In this document: piece after piece, positions 47,168-58,810 of the stretch
Layout: every line of letters starts with the position of its first letter
Position numbering within the stretch: position 1 is the first letter of the stretch
Source: Typha latifolia
Taxonomy: Eukaryota; Streptophyta; Magnoliopsida; Poales; Typhaceae
Direction of reading: 5' to 3'
DNA length: 64,000 bases
Assembly (NCBI GenBank): GCA_019914945.1
Contig: CM034101.1
Span: 2,801,188-2,865,187, forward strand
Translations under genes and position numbers: made by a program
The notes under the pieces: model-generated
Seen by the model: only the letters and a program-made list of their open reading frames with translations
What the model was told of the DNA's origin: nothing
Databases searched by the model: none

Positions 47168-48670
47168 TTACTGGCATCATTAGATGCTTTAATTACCGCA
47201 ATTTGCAGTAATTCCTGCTTCCACGACAGCAAAAAATGGTACTCCTTTTTGCATTAAAAAAAAAAAAAAACTATGTCGTCAGTATTATTATCTGGTCCTA
47301 GTTTGTAATAAGTTATTGGCAAATAATTTATCCTGAACATTATACAATGGTGTTAAAAGCACAATAACCAGTGCTCTTCCTGGCGATGAAGTGATTGATT
47401 CCCTATAACATTTTGGTAGATTATGATAAAAAAAAGTTGGATGATTGATTGGGGGTGTGCACAACAGTCCAGTCACTAGACTAGAAGGGTTGATTCTTTG
47501 TCTCCTTTTCTCTTTTAAAGTAACAATGGAAGGATTAGTCTCTTAAGATATAGCTTATCACACTACATGAACAATATATAATATATATCAGGATTTAAAT
47601 CACAACCCCTTCAAATTGTAACCTCAAAGAAGAAGAAGTAAAAGGAAGGAAGCCACATTATTTTAGACCGCAGGAAGCTTCCTACGAAGGAACGCAATGG
47701 ATGCATATGTGGCCAAAATGGCCATGCATACGAAGAGGAGCCGTGATTCTCCCCCACAAATACTCTATAAATATTTTATAAAAACTTTCATAATCTTATC
47801 CAATGATAATGATTATTTTAAGACTAAATTTTTTTTAATGGACAAATTTATACCACATCATTTGTCCAGAATAATTATATGGAATTTATTAAAAAAACAC
47901 TTTAGATTTTTTTTTTATTATTACCTTAAGACAATTACTATATAGATAAGTTAAATTAATTATAAATATAGAATGACTTTAATATTCTTAAAGTAATTTT
48001 TTTAAAGATTAAGCTAACTGGTATATGAGGAACTCAATCTAAAGGTCAAATTTTTGGTATTTTAATTATCTATTCTGTAAGCTACATGGTTGTTTTGTTG
48101 TCAAGTAAATATAAATTCAAATTATTTTTGAGACATTAAAAATAGAATAATAAATATCTAAGGTATGAAAATTAAACCAACCCAACCTACGGAGACAACT
48201 TCCAGAGCATTTGGTTAGGAATTGAGAAGAATGACAACTCCCTTTGTTGGCTAGCTAACACGGGGTGAACTCAGAGTTTTGGCTGCACTTGGATGGACGC
48301 CTACCATCCCTTTTTGTTGCAGCTTTGGCCTCTGAAATAAGAGGAGCTAGTCTTTTGTGATCGTTAATTTTTTTTTTAAAAAAATAAAAAGATAATAAAG
48401 GCAAAAATATATTGTTATTTTTTTTATCGATTTCCAATTATTGAAGAAATATTGAAATCAGTAACCATGAGATGATATGGTGCTGAGTTTATTTACATTG
48501 TTACTGTCGACCATTATTCTGAAGATAAGCTTCATTACAGCGAAATGGTGTGAGAGCTTAATAACCTCTTTTAATCTGATCAGAAATCGACGGTCAGGAT
48601 GCTCACAGTAGTCGAAGTTGCGTAGAACTTACGTCGTCCTTGGCAAGGTCGGTTGCGTTGCTCCTAATCC
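47168..48670. other. Intergenic, AT-rich, no gene recognised
   Basis: Contains A and T homopolymer runs (about 47255-47270 and 47910) and no supported gene. Confidence 0.5.
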
Positions 48671-48678
48671 TATAAATA
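48671..48678 (+). promoter_or_regulatory. TATA box of the DWNN/RING gene
   Basis: TATAAATA, 341 bp before the ATG. The intervening CT-rich leader may contain an intron ending at CTGAAAG (48991). Confidence 0.55.
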
Positions 48679-49011
48679 GACACGCCCACCTCCCCGCCAA
48701 CTCCCCCTGCCGTTTAGTGTCATAAAGTCCTCCTCATCTTCGATTCATCTTCACGACCGATTTCGTTCTCCTCTGGGGTTTTCTTCGATCTCCTGCAGCG
48801 ACGGCGTTCTTCTCTTCGATCTCGTCCGGCTACGGCGTCTGTTTGATCTCTTTTGATCCGATCAAGAAATCCCGGATTTGAGGATCATCGTCGTCAAATA
48901 GCAAGCGAAGGAGGCGTCGTTTTGATATCTGTTCGATTCTTGCTGCTCTAATCGGAGCCGCTCTTTGTATTGGCCTTTTGTATTATCTGTTTGCTGAAAG
49001 ATTTGAACCTT

Positions 49012-52000
49012 ATGGCTGTGTATTATAAATTTAAGAGTGCAAAAATTTATGACTCTATTCTCATCACTGAGCCATACATATCTATTGCGAATCTGAAAGA
49101 GAGAATATTTAGCTCCAAGAAACTTTGGGGTGGTAAGGATTTTGACCTCGTGGTCTCTAACGCGCAGAGTAATGAAGGTCTGTTTTTCAGTTAACTTGCG
49201 TCTGCCCTAGTTTGTGCGATTGGCAATGTGAGGTTTGGGCGATTTTGCTTGTGAGAGTGTTAATTGTAGCCAAGAGCCAAGGGCATTAGGGTTCCGGTTT
49301 TTTTTCCTTCTTAAAGTTGTTTGGTTTTATCCTGGTGATGTAATGTATCTTTTGTCAAATTTTCAGAATATGTAGATGAAAAAGCAATGATACCAAGAAA
49401 TACATCTGTATTGATTCGGCGAGTTCCTGGACTTCCTCTAAAGACTATCGTTGCCGAATCCAAAAAGTACTTTTCCCACTTGAGTCTTGAATAATTTACT
49501 TTCTTTAGCTTCTGTTGTTTTGCTAATGTACCTAATTAGTACATATGCTCAATTTCTTAGTTATCCCTAATTCAATTTCCTCCTACATGTGCTTGGAGAG
49601 TGGATATGCATTTTCCCATAGTAGTGGTAATGGTAACGGCTGATAGTTGCATTATAAAACATTTGTACCGAAATATTGAGATTGTGCATCTTCTCTGCAG
49701 GATGGAAGTTTTAGAAGATAGTTCGCAAGGTCATTCGGTGCCGAATAGCACACTTCTTGATCAATCTTCTTCCATGAAACTTGTAAGCTTCATTAGTTTT
49801 CCATGTTCTAGAAGTTGTGGGATAAAGTTGTTCTTTATTGTTTAGTCTATTTTATGTATTGGAAGAATGATACATTGTACATTTGCACTAAATATTGCAG
49901 TATGAGCAGTCAAATTTTGATGACTTTGGGGAAGATCTGTTTGCTATTCCTGAGGTGGCACCTGAGCAGACAAAAAATCCGGTGCTGAATATATCAACAG
50001 TAGATAAGGCTGAAGAGGATATGAAGATTAACGCATTAGTTAATACACCTGCTATTGACTGGCAATGGTTAAAATTTTCACCCTTCTCTTGTCTTATATC
50101 AAACTTGTTATAATTGATTCTGTATTTATTTTTGGTAGTTCTTCTGATGTTATTACATCAGAAGGAAAAAACGGAGATAGAAGAGTCCTGTGACTGTTAT
50201 ATTTTCTTGATTTATACTGCAGTCAAACAATGGATACTTCTGGATCTGGAAGAGGCTTTCAGCAGTTCCCAACGGAGACTCAGCATGGTATTGGCAACCT
50301 TTAAAACACTAATCTTGCATTTAAATTTGTATCTTGATTATGTTTAATCACTTGTCTACCATATGTTCTTTTTAATTAAACCATACAATTTTGTAAGAAG
50401 TATATTATTTTCCCTCAAGTAGTATGACAGTGCATTTATTAGATCTACCCTGGATTATGTAACTTATAGAGCTCTGTGACCAAATTGCTGCTGTACCTAA
50501 TTTAACTTGATTTAGCTTCATACACAACACTATCATAACTTTGAGCATATACCATATGCTTACAGATATGTGAATATTAGAAGACAATTCTTCACGACTC
50601 ATTTAACATGTTGAAACTGAAAACTGTACATATTATTTTTCCCTGATTATATTCTTCCATTTGGCTAGGTTTTGTAAGTTTGTAACTAACCAATTTGCTT
50701 AATTGAAGGTCGTGGTGGACTACAAAGCAGAAGACCTCCTCCAGGTTATGTCTGCCATAGATGTAAAGTGCCAGGTATGTTGATTTATTATGGTGTTCCA
50801 CAAGAACCTCCCTTTATTTACTTTTCAGCTTTTCCTTCGCAAGCATCATTAGCTACATTACGATACCATTTATATGTTTCTTTCCAGGTCATTTTATTCA
50901 GCATTGCCCTACTAATGGTGACCCGGCTTTTGACATCAAAAGAATGAAAGCTCCAACTGGCATTCAACAGTCCATGCTGATGGCACATCCAAATGGCTCC
51001 TATATGCTACCAAGCGGTGCTGTTGCTGTTTTAACTCCAAATGAGTATGTATAGTAATTCAGCATGCATCTTCTTCTTTTTTTTTCTTTTTTTTTTTGGC
51101 AGGTTTTTCTGATTAGGATGTGATAACTCAATACATCTTGTTGGTTTGTGTAGAGCTGCCTTTGATAAGGAAATTGAGGGGTTGCCCACTTCTTGTTCTA
51201 TCAGTGACCTGCCGGTGGAACTGTGCTGTCCATTGTGCAAAAGTGTAATGAGAGATGCTGCGTTGACTAGCAAGTGCTGTTTTAGTAGTTTTTGTGACAA
51301 ATGTAAGTGGCTTAATTATTGAAACTTCTATTCCATGCACATATTTTAAATATTGCTGGTATGTAAAGACATGTCTTTACTCCTACACTTACACATGCAT
51401 ATTGGTTCAACCGGGCATATGATTATATTTTTTGAAAGGAGGTTAATGGTAAAAATCAGTAACAGACCATCAAAATTTAGTAATTGCTCCATTGATTTTG
51501 ATCGGTTTACTGAGCATCATAAAGATAAAAAAAAACTTCCATTGCATTTAATGGAGAGTCAATTGTGCTTTTTTGCTCCATTTCAATATTATTTTAGAAG
51601 CATAATTTGGTTTTACTAGATTATTAGGTACTGGATCTGCAAATTATCCTTCTCATTATACATGTTGTTTCATCTGTGTGCCAAACTCCTGTTTATCTTT
51701 CCTTTTACTCTAGCTTTGATGCTGCCGACTTGCTGATATCCTACTTTATTTGACTCAGGCATTAGAGACTACCTTATTTCGAAGTCGATGTGCTTATGTG
51801 GTGCCACAGATATGCTAGCAGATGACCTTATTCCTAATAAAACACTTAGAGAGACAATCGATCATATGCTGGTGTCAAGAAGTATAAGCAAGTCCAGTAG
51901 CTCAGATAATGCTGGAAGCCGGTCGCAAGTTCAAGGTATGATAATGTCCTCTGGTGCATCTAGCTATTCTTCTTCTTTAATTGACTTTGTATAACTCTGA

Positions 52001-54071
52001 ATTTTTTCTCTTTCAGATGCCAAATCTACTAGTCATGTTGAACCCAAAAATGCTTCTCCCACTCTTTCTGCAGCTTCCAAAGAGGAATTGAAGCGATCTC
52101 CTGTTGAGATTAGCACAAGTAATAAAGGAGATGGTGAAATTACAACAGAAAGTAATCATGCAAAGCAATCACAAAAGAAAGCTGCAGAACATGTTGACTT
52201 GCTTGAGGCATCGTCACAACCAAGGAGTGGAAAGGAATCAACATTGCAACATAGTGGACCAACTCCCGGAGTTGTCCAGGGAAAGGTTCTCTGCAGTGAG
52301 CAAGGTGGGTAACTTTCAGCAGCATTTGGTTTTCATTGACTGTTTGAACAGACTAAGTACTGTGTTTCCTAGTGTTTAACATTATATTTACTGTTTCTAT
52401 GTTTTTCTTTAGCAGTAAAGAGGAAGAAAAAGGGAAGGACAAGCTTGGATGGAAATGGTTAGTTCATTTACTTTTTAAGCTTTATTTCCAGTACTTATTT
52501 AAATAGAGCACGGCCACAGGACATGAAACGTAGTAAAACAGCTCGCAACGAGTTTTTCCTCTTTGCTTCCTGATGTCTTGTGGATATTCATGTCGACCTC
52601 TTTGTGACTGTTTTACAACCCTTTCTTTTGTCTTTGCAGTTGTCAACATGCTATCCCCAGGCTTTGCAGATAGTTGTGCTGGTCACCCACTTCTTCCTGC
52701 ATTTTACAACCCCTATTGGCCTTGTGGTGGGATGCCTGGCAGTATTGATTCTTACATGTCTCAATTTATGGGTAGCATGCCTTACATGGGTTATCTACCT
52801 GGAGCCTTTGATGCGTGGTCACAATTTGGAGCACAAATGAATTTACCTGTTCCTCAGAGGTACAAATAGTTATGATTTTATGTTACAAAATTCAGGAGAA
52901 TTACTTGCTTTCTTCATTTTTGATAATGTTTGTCGAAATGTTGGTTAAATCTATTTTTTTCTTTTGATAAAGCCAAGTACAAAGCATGTCATCCAGTATG
53001 TAGGATGATTTGTGTCATTCACTGTTGCATATCCTCTTCAGTCTGTACTTGATTATAAGTTGAATTCTTTCCAGATTTCTTTTTAGTTTTCTTGCTTAAC
53101 TCATGGTGCTTGTTTATATGGCAGGGAGAGTTCCATTGATAATGGGAAAATTACTAGGCAAGTTATGCGGAGTAGTTCAGAGGCATCTCAAGCAAAATTG
53201 AAACTTGTATGTTGTACTGTCGTTATCTATTCACCTATCTCTGTTGTTGTTATTACTGTTTGGTATTCACTGTAGATAAGTCTGTAGAGATTGATCTACA
53301 TATTTCTGGTTTCTAGGAGGAAAAATGGCTACTGTTGTTAAATCATTGTGAATGAAGAAGTTTTGTATCAGCAGGCTTTGGTAGCATATGTGAATTTATC
53401 TCTTATTCATTGTATCTACCAAAATTTGTATTTTTAAGTATATTTCTAATCTTTCATCACGCACCCCTATTGCAATATTTTGGTCCAATTGGTAATCTGC
53501 AATATTCTTACTGATTAATGTCATCATGGTTGTTATGTGTAGTATTCTGATTGTGTTGCTTCAAAAACTGCATGATAGAGTATTTTTTGGCATATTTACC
53601 TCTTTGTATTATTTCGAGTAAATTAGTATTGTCTTTGTTATTTTTGTTAGATCCTGACGGTAGAATCCTTAACTGCTGTAGGGGGTAACAACTCAAACAG
53701 CAACTACTGAATCTAAACAGTCCAACCAGGTCGAGAGGTTCAAAAATTCCTGTTGCGAGTCCACTCAGGGGTTTAGCAAACAAAATGCCGCAGCTTATAA
53801 GGATCTTGATGTTTCTACATGGTCTAGGAGGAGAGAAAGAAGACCTGACTTGAGGCTGAAGAGCAGCATGTCCTCGCGGGCCAGAGCTTCCCCTGATTCT
53901 TCTGTCAAGAGGGACAAGGACTGCAACAAAAGGAAGAGAGATATTAATTATTCTGTGAGGTTGAATAGACATGAGGCCACACCTAATGAACAATGGATGG
54001 CCGGGAATAGGAAGGCAAGCTACAGTGACTCCGGTGAGGGAGATGAACGCCATTTCAAGAGAAGGTGGTGA
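49012..54071 (+). CDS. DWNN-zinc knuckle-RING E3 ubiquitin ligase (PQT3/RBBP6-like)
   Basis: Fourteen exons: 49012-49177, 49367-49466, 49701-49782, 49901-50067, 50223-50287, 50709-50774, 50888-51044, 51154-51302, 51759-51935, 52017-52304, 52413-52457, 52640-52859, 53125-53206 and 53682-54071, giving 717 aa. Residues 1-80 are the ubiquitin-like DWNN domain (AVYYKFKSAKIYDSI, then NTSVLIRRVPG). C209, C212, H217 and C222 form a CCHC zinc knuckle. C293/C296 to C329/C331 form a RING/U-box-like finger (CPLC, then FCDKCI and CLCG). The tail is basic and Ser/Arg-rich, ending RHFKRRW. Plant homologues (PQT3) ubiquitinate PRMT4b and repress oxidative-stress tolerance, while animal RBBP6 acts in mRNA 3' processing. 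Exon 11 has two in-frame acceptors (AGCAG), allowing a one-residue variant. Confidence 0.93.
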
Positions 54072-54564
54072 AGCCGGGAAGCACCCAGCATTGCTACATA
54101 GGCATGAAGCCACAAGCTTGAAGAGGATGTCATTACTCACTCAATGAGGAGGTAGAGCTGTCAAGAATTCAAAACATGGGAAGGGAGAGGATGGAAATTT
54201 TGCTTGTATACAGATGTCCCAATATTTTGGGCTTTGCTGGATGTTGATGTAAATTAAGTTTCAATTGTAATTAAATGTAATAATGAAGCAGTTCATGCTC
54301 ATTTTAAATTCTTGATTTCAATGGAAATGGGAATTGCAGGCCAATACAAAATAGTTTTGCAATTGTTTACTCTTCTTTTTTTCATATCCATTTTGGCAGT
54401 TCATTAATGTGTCGTCAGTTCCATTGGACTGCTGCAACTGGATTAGTGCCAATCAAGAGGCAATCTATATAGTGTTCACATGTAAGATTAGATAGCATGT
54501 TGGAGTGCACGGGTGGACTTTCTCTTATGTTCTTCAAATATTAAGTAGCAGTTTCATAATAGAG

Positions 54565-55022
54565 AATATAAAATTATTGGAAATTTTATATAATTGCCGT
54601 CAAAAAACTCTCAAAATATCATAATAACCGCTATATTCTTGAAAATATCATAATTATCACCAAACCTATTGAACAGTTTCAAAAATATCATTCCTCCAAT
54701 TAAATTTAATTAATTACGATGGAAACTAAATTATTTTGTTTTTGTATAAATTATTTAAAATAGCTTTAAAGTCCGTATAATGTTTCCGACACACACTATA
54801 GTATAAGAATAGAAATATTTTATTTTATTTTTGTAAGAAAGGAGTCCGTCCACCGGTCCACGAAGATACTTTAATTATTTATATGTATCTATTTATTAAG
54901 AATATTTTATAATATTCTGTGGTAAATCAACTATAATGACAATTTTAAAATAGTCAAAAGAATTTATTAATCAATTATGATATTTTAAAAGTTTATCGGT
55001 GGCAATTACATAAAAAATTAAA
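54565..55022. mobile_element. Non-autonomous TIR element (MITE-like)
   Basis: The left end (AAATTTTATATAATTGCC, then AAACTCTCAAAATATCAT) and the reverse complement of the right end (AATTTTTTATGTAATTGCC, then AAACTTTTAAAATATCAT) match over about 45 bp, with about 440 bp between the outer ends and no coding capacity. Target-site duplications could not be fixed because the flanks are AT-rich. A relative lies at about 5640-5975. Confidence 0.5.
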
Positions 55023-55140
55023 TAATATATCACATCTACAGTCTACCAGATTACCTCTGAATAATTATCGATTGATGCCAGCATCCTATTGCAAACTACG
55101 TGTCTCAGAACCAACAAAAGGTGGAATAAATAAATAAAAA

Positions 55141-55171
55141 ACACGTGTTCTCTCCAAGCTCTTCTATAAAT
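55141..55171 (+). promoter_or_regulatory. G-box (ACACGTGT) and TATA box of the VOC gene
   Basis: ACACGTGT at 55141-55148 and TATAAAT at 55165-55171, 92 bp before the ATG. G-boxes of this form bind bZIP and bHLH factors in stress or light responses. Confidence 0.55.
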
Positions 55172-55262
55172 ACGAAACACATTTCCCTACTAAAACCAAC
55201 CAAATCCAATCTCTTTCCCCAATCTCGTCCATCTACACACTCGATACTCGAAGACCTTCGCC

Positions 55263-57512
55263 ATGCCCGTCGCCGAAGGCGTATGCCTCCACCACATCGC
55301 GCGGGAAACGTCCGACGTGAAACGCCTCGCCGCCTTCTACCAGGAGGTCCAACCGTCTCCCCCCTTTTCGAAGCCACCCCTGATCGTAACTTTATTTTAC
55401 AACCACGTCCTTCTCTTTCTTTTTTTCTTTCTTTTTTTTCATTCATCAGGTCCTTGGCTTCGAGCAAATTGAGTCCCCCAAGTTTGGGGATTTCCAAGTG
55501 GTTTGGCTCCGCCTACCCCCTTCCTTATCGCTCCACCTCATCGAGCGGGACCCGCAGTCGAAGCTCCCCGTGAGTCCCTACGCCGCCTCATCCGCCGGCG
55601 CAGCCGTCGTCGCGGATCCCAGTGGGCTTCCCAGGGGCCACCACTTGTGCTTCGCACTCTCCAATTATGACGCCGTTGTCCGTACCCTAAAGGTGCTTCT
55701 TTTATTGCTGATCTATTAATTTGTCTCTTGCAGATGAGGTGATTGTGTGTTTGAGTGAGTGTTTTTTAAATGTTTTTGTAGGAGAAAGGGATCGAAACGT
55801 TTGAAAAGACGCAGCCAAATGGGAAGACGAAGCAGACGTTCTTCTTCGATCCTGATGGTGAGTGTTTCTTACGCTCTGTTGTACTTCTTTTTGTGTGGTT
55901 TTCTGATTGTTGGAGTCCTATTTGAAAGAATTTATTTGGACAAGTTGACGTTTTGTTGGTTGATTCCAATTTTTAGAAGAATTTATAAAGTCCGTAAATC
56001 TTGTACTTGTGGATTTCAAATGCTTAAATTGGCTAAAGGAGCTTCTTTTGGTTTTGGAGGAGGAGGAAGCATGATATGTCGAAATGGGAATATTCGAGGT
56101 TAGTATAGAAAAATGTAAATGTTCTTATGCAAGCTTTAGTACATTGAATTGTAGACAAGGACTCCAACTAATCATTAACTTCCAACAAGTGGAGATGGGT
56201 CTCAGAGTTGGTTGTATTTGATTGTTTATGTTCCTGTGACAATATCAAAGTGGTTTTCAAGACAGCAACTGAGAATGGAATGTATGAAGATTAGCAAAGG
56301 TGGAAAGCTATTCTAGATTTTTCCTTAATCTCAAGAAGCAAAGGACTTAAGAAATTGGAATCCATGTAAGTGTTTCACAGAAGGGTTGGAAGAAGAGGGA
56401 AAAGAATATCCTAAGAAATGAACCTTCATAAGATGACGTTAGAAAGGACCTACTAATGCTTTGGTTTGCAGTGGAGAACATTTGGCTTGAATGGAATTTC
56501 ATATTATCTTGAGACAGTGGCAAATGGTGATAAGCTGATCCGCTCTGGTTTCTGCGGTGACAAAAACTGATCATCGCGGACAGCACAAACCTTGATTGAT
56601 GCATGGCATGACTCAATAGCACTATTGATAAACATGGTTAACTTAATATGAAGAAATGAATGGTCTAATTGATCAGCTTGCTTGTAGAAGAGAAATATAA
56701 TGTTAGTCGGCATACTTGTTAACAAAGTGAATTGGTATTGATACTATTAGAGACAAAATAGTGTTGCAAGGGAACTTAAGGTATGCATTTTAGTGGCAAA
56801 TTTGCATAATACGGGAAGGCAACGGGAAAAGGTCCATTGGGAGCCCTTGAGCACCACTGGGTGTTGTGTTATACTGAAGAATCCTTATCTTACTTATTAT
56901 CTGGAAAAGCAATAACATTCTATGATGGGGGGGAAAGAATTAACATGCTCACAGTTGACCAGGATAACTTTTAAGTTTGAACAAATGGGCAATATTAGGC
57001 AATAGATATAGCAATATCTGCTTTCATATTTATTGTAAGAATACCCAAAAATTTAGTTGCTTGGCATGGTAGACCAGCATAGCCTTTGCTTCATTGGCCA
57101 GGCGAGATTGCCTCTTGAAACTTGAATGCAGTTCATGAGGCTGGGTCCAATGGGAGCCTTTGCATGGCGAAGTTATCTCCTATGAATAATTCATGGTAGT
57201 CTTAATAGCTTCATTGTTTGGACTCTAACAGTAGGAGCTGCAACCTTCTTAAATTTTCACTATCATTATTACTGTAATTTGTAGATTATCTAGTTATGCA
57301 GTTTGACCTTATGATTGGAGGAGCAAGCCTTCGAAGATCTTCTCAGGAGGAAACATGTTAACTTTTTAAACTAACTTGGAATTAACTTTGTGAATCTGAG
57401 AACACTCTGCATGTTATCTGTTCACTTTTATACTGTGTGGTCACCGAAATCTCTATCTATTTCTCTGTTTGCAGGTAATGGCATAGAAATTGGGAACTGG
57501 GTAGCCATATAA
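55263..57512 (+). CDS. Glyoxalase-fold (VOC superfamily) metalloenzyme, plant FosB/glyoxalase-like
   Basis: Four exons: 55263-55346, 55450-55692, 55782-55857 and 57475-57512, giving 146 aa. The two beta-alpha-beta-beta-beta modules are visible: CLHHIARETSDVKRLAAFYQ, then VLGFEQIE, and GHHLCFALSNYDAVVRTLK, then QTFFFDPDGNGIEIGNW. Candidate metal ligands are H11, H92 or H93, and E139, the usual two-His/one-Glu set. Relatives include glyoxalase I and thiol transferases. The substrate here is unknown, though detoxification of reactive carbonyls is a reasonable guess. No transit peptide, so probably cytosolic. The last exon adds only 13 codons across a 1.6-kb intron. The join is trusted because it restores the conserved DPDGNGIEI motif. 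Confidence 0.88.
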
Positions 57513-58810
57513 GGAGTCAAGAAAAGGACCATGCTCCATAAATAACATGGAACTCTTCTTGTTCCCTGGGAGTTTGTAAATGCTCTGAAGTGTAGGAAAG
57601 TTATCATAATTTATGTCTTGTCTCATGTTTGTGCACTTAAAACTTATTGCATATGTAATTACTTAAAATTTAAATGTTGGTTTAAAAGCTAAGGGCTTCC
57701 TCTCTCTTTTCCCTGCAAATTTGAGTGCCCTCAACGCTTGGAATATCTTCTTTTTCTTTTTCTTTTTGTGAACAAAGCTTGGAATGTTGGAAATTGAATC
57801 TGCCTCTCTGGCTCTGGCTCTGGCTCTAAGTGCACAATCTCAGGTTCTCTACCGGTTGATCCAGTTTTGTCTAACTATCTATAAAACCACGCTATACCAT
57901 ATTGGATAAATATTTGGGTTTAAATATGGTTTAACTGTAAACTTTTTTTTTTTTTGAAAAGAAATATATACTTATCAATATTTCTTTTAAGAAAACTTAA
58001 CAAATAATTATATGTAGATTTTTGAAACTATTATTTCTTTTTTACATACCTTTTAATTTTTATTAACCTATACTCTTAAATTATTGAAAATATTTCACTC
58101 CGACTTCATAAACAAAAATATTTAAGTAAGGGTATTTTGGCAAACTAAAGTGTTCTCTTCTCTCATTTAAAATCTTGACAAGTTATAGATGAAAAAATAA
58201 TAACAACTTAACGAGATATTTCAATAATTATATATAAAAATAGTAATAGTTTAGAGATTTAAGTATGATTAATACTTAAAAAATATATAATTAGGTAACT
58301 TGTCGAATGAGGTCTAAAAAGCAAGCAAATACGTATGAAAAATATAATTGGATGGATACTAATTCATGTCTACGTAACTTAGCTAAGAACTTGGAGGAAA
58401 GCGGAAATGGTGACGGGCGGAGATTAGGATTATACGATGAAATAAATAAGCAAACAAATTAATGAACGAATAAACCCAAAAAATAGCGAGGGAGCAAGAG
58501 AGAGAAAGTATTTATAGGTCGTCCTCCCAATCGCATCCCTTCCCCCTTCTCCGCCAAAGAGAGACCTTCTGCGACTCGTCCCAATTCGTCTCGAAAGTTG
58601 TAATCTAAATCCTTTCCCCAGATCCATCAATGTAAGAAGGTGGATTCGCTCTACGAGGTAACGCCTGGAATTATTAGCTTCTTCGATTCGTTTTCTATTC
58701 CTTTTCTTCTCAGTCCTCTAATTAGTGTGATCCGATGTTTCTCTTAGGTTTTCTCGATTAATAGAGGATGGTTTCTTGATCAATCTGGAGTTCTGTTAGT
58801 GGAGATCGCG
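57513..58810. other. Intergenic and leader of the IDM1-like gene
   Basis: The left part is the VOC 3' flank and AT-rich sequence. The leader of the next gene probably includes an intron with donor GAGGTAACG near 58657 and acceptor TCTTAG at 58748. CTCTGGCTCTGGCTCTGG-type repeats occur near 57803-57825. Confidence 0.5.

Noticed and set aside
53508..54140. 210-residue minus-strand frame opposite the last DWNN/RING exon
   Set aside because: The opposite strand has a phase-consistent 14-exon gene. This is a shadow plus intron sequence.
55858..57474. Long VOC intron 3 considered as a retroelement insertion
   Set aside because: Some stretches look repeat-like, but I could not find terminal repeats, target duplications or a reverse-transcriptase motif.
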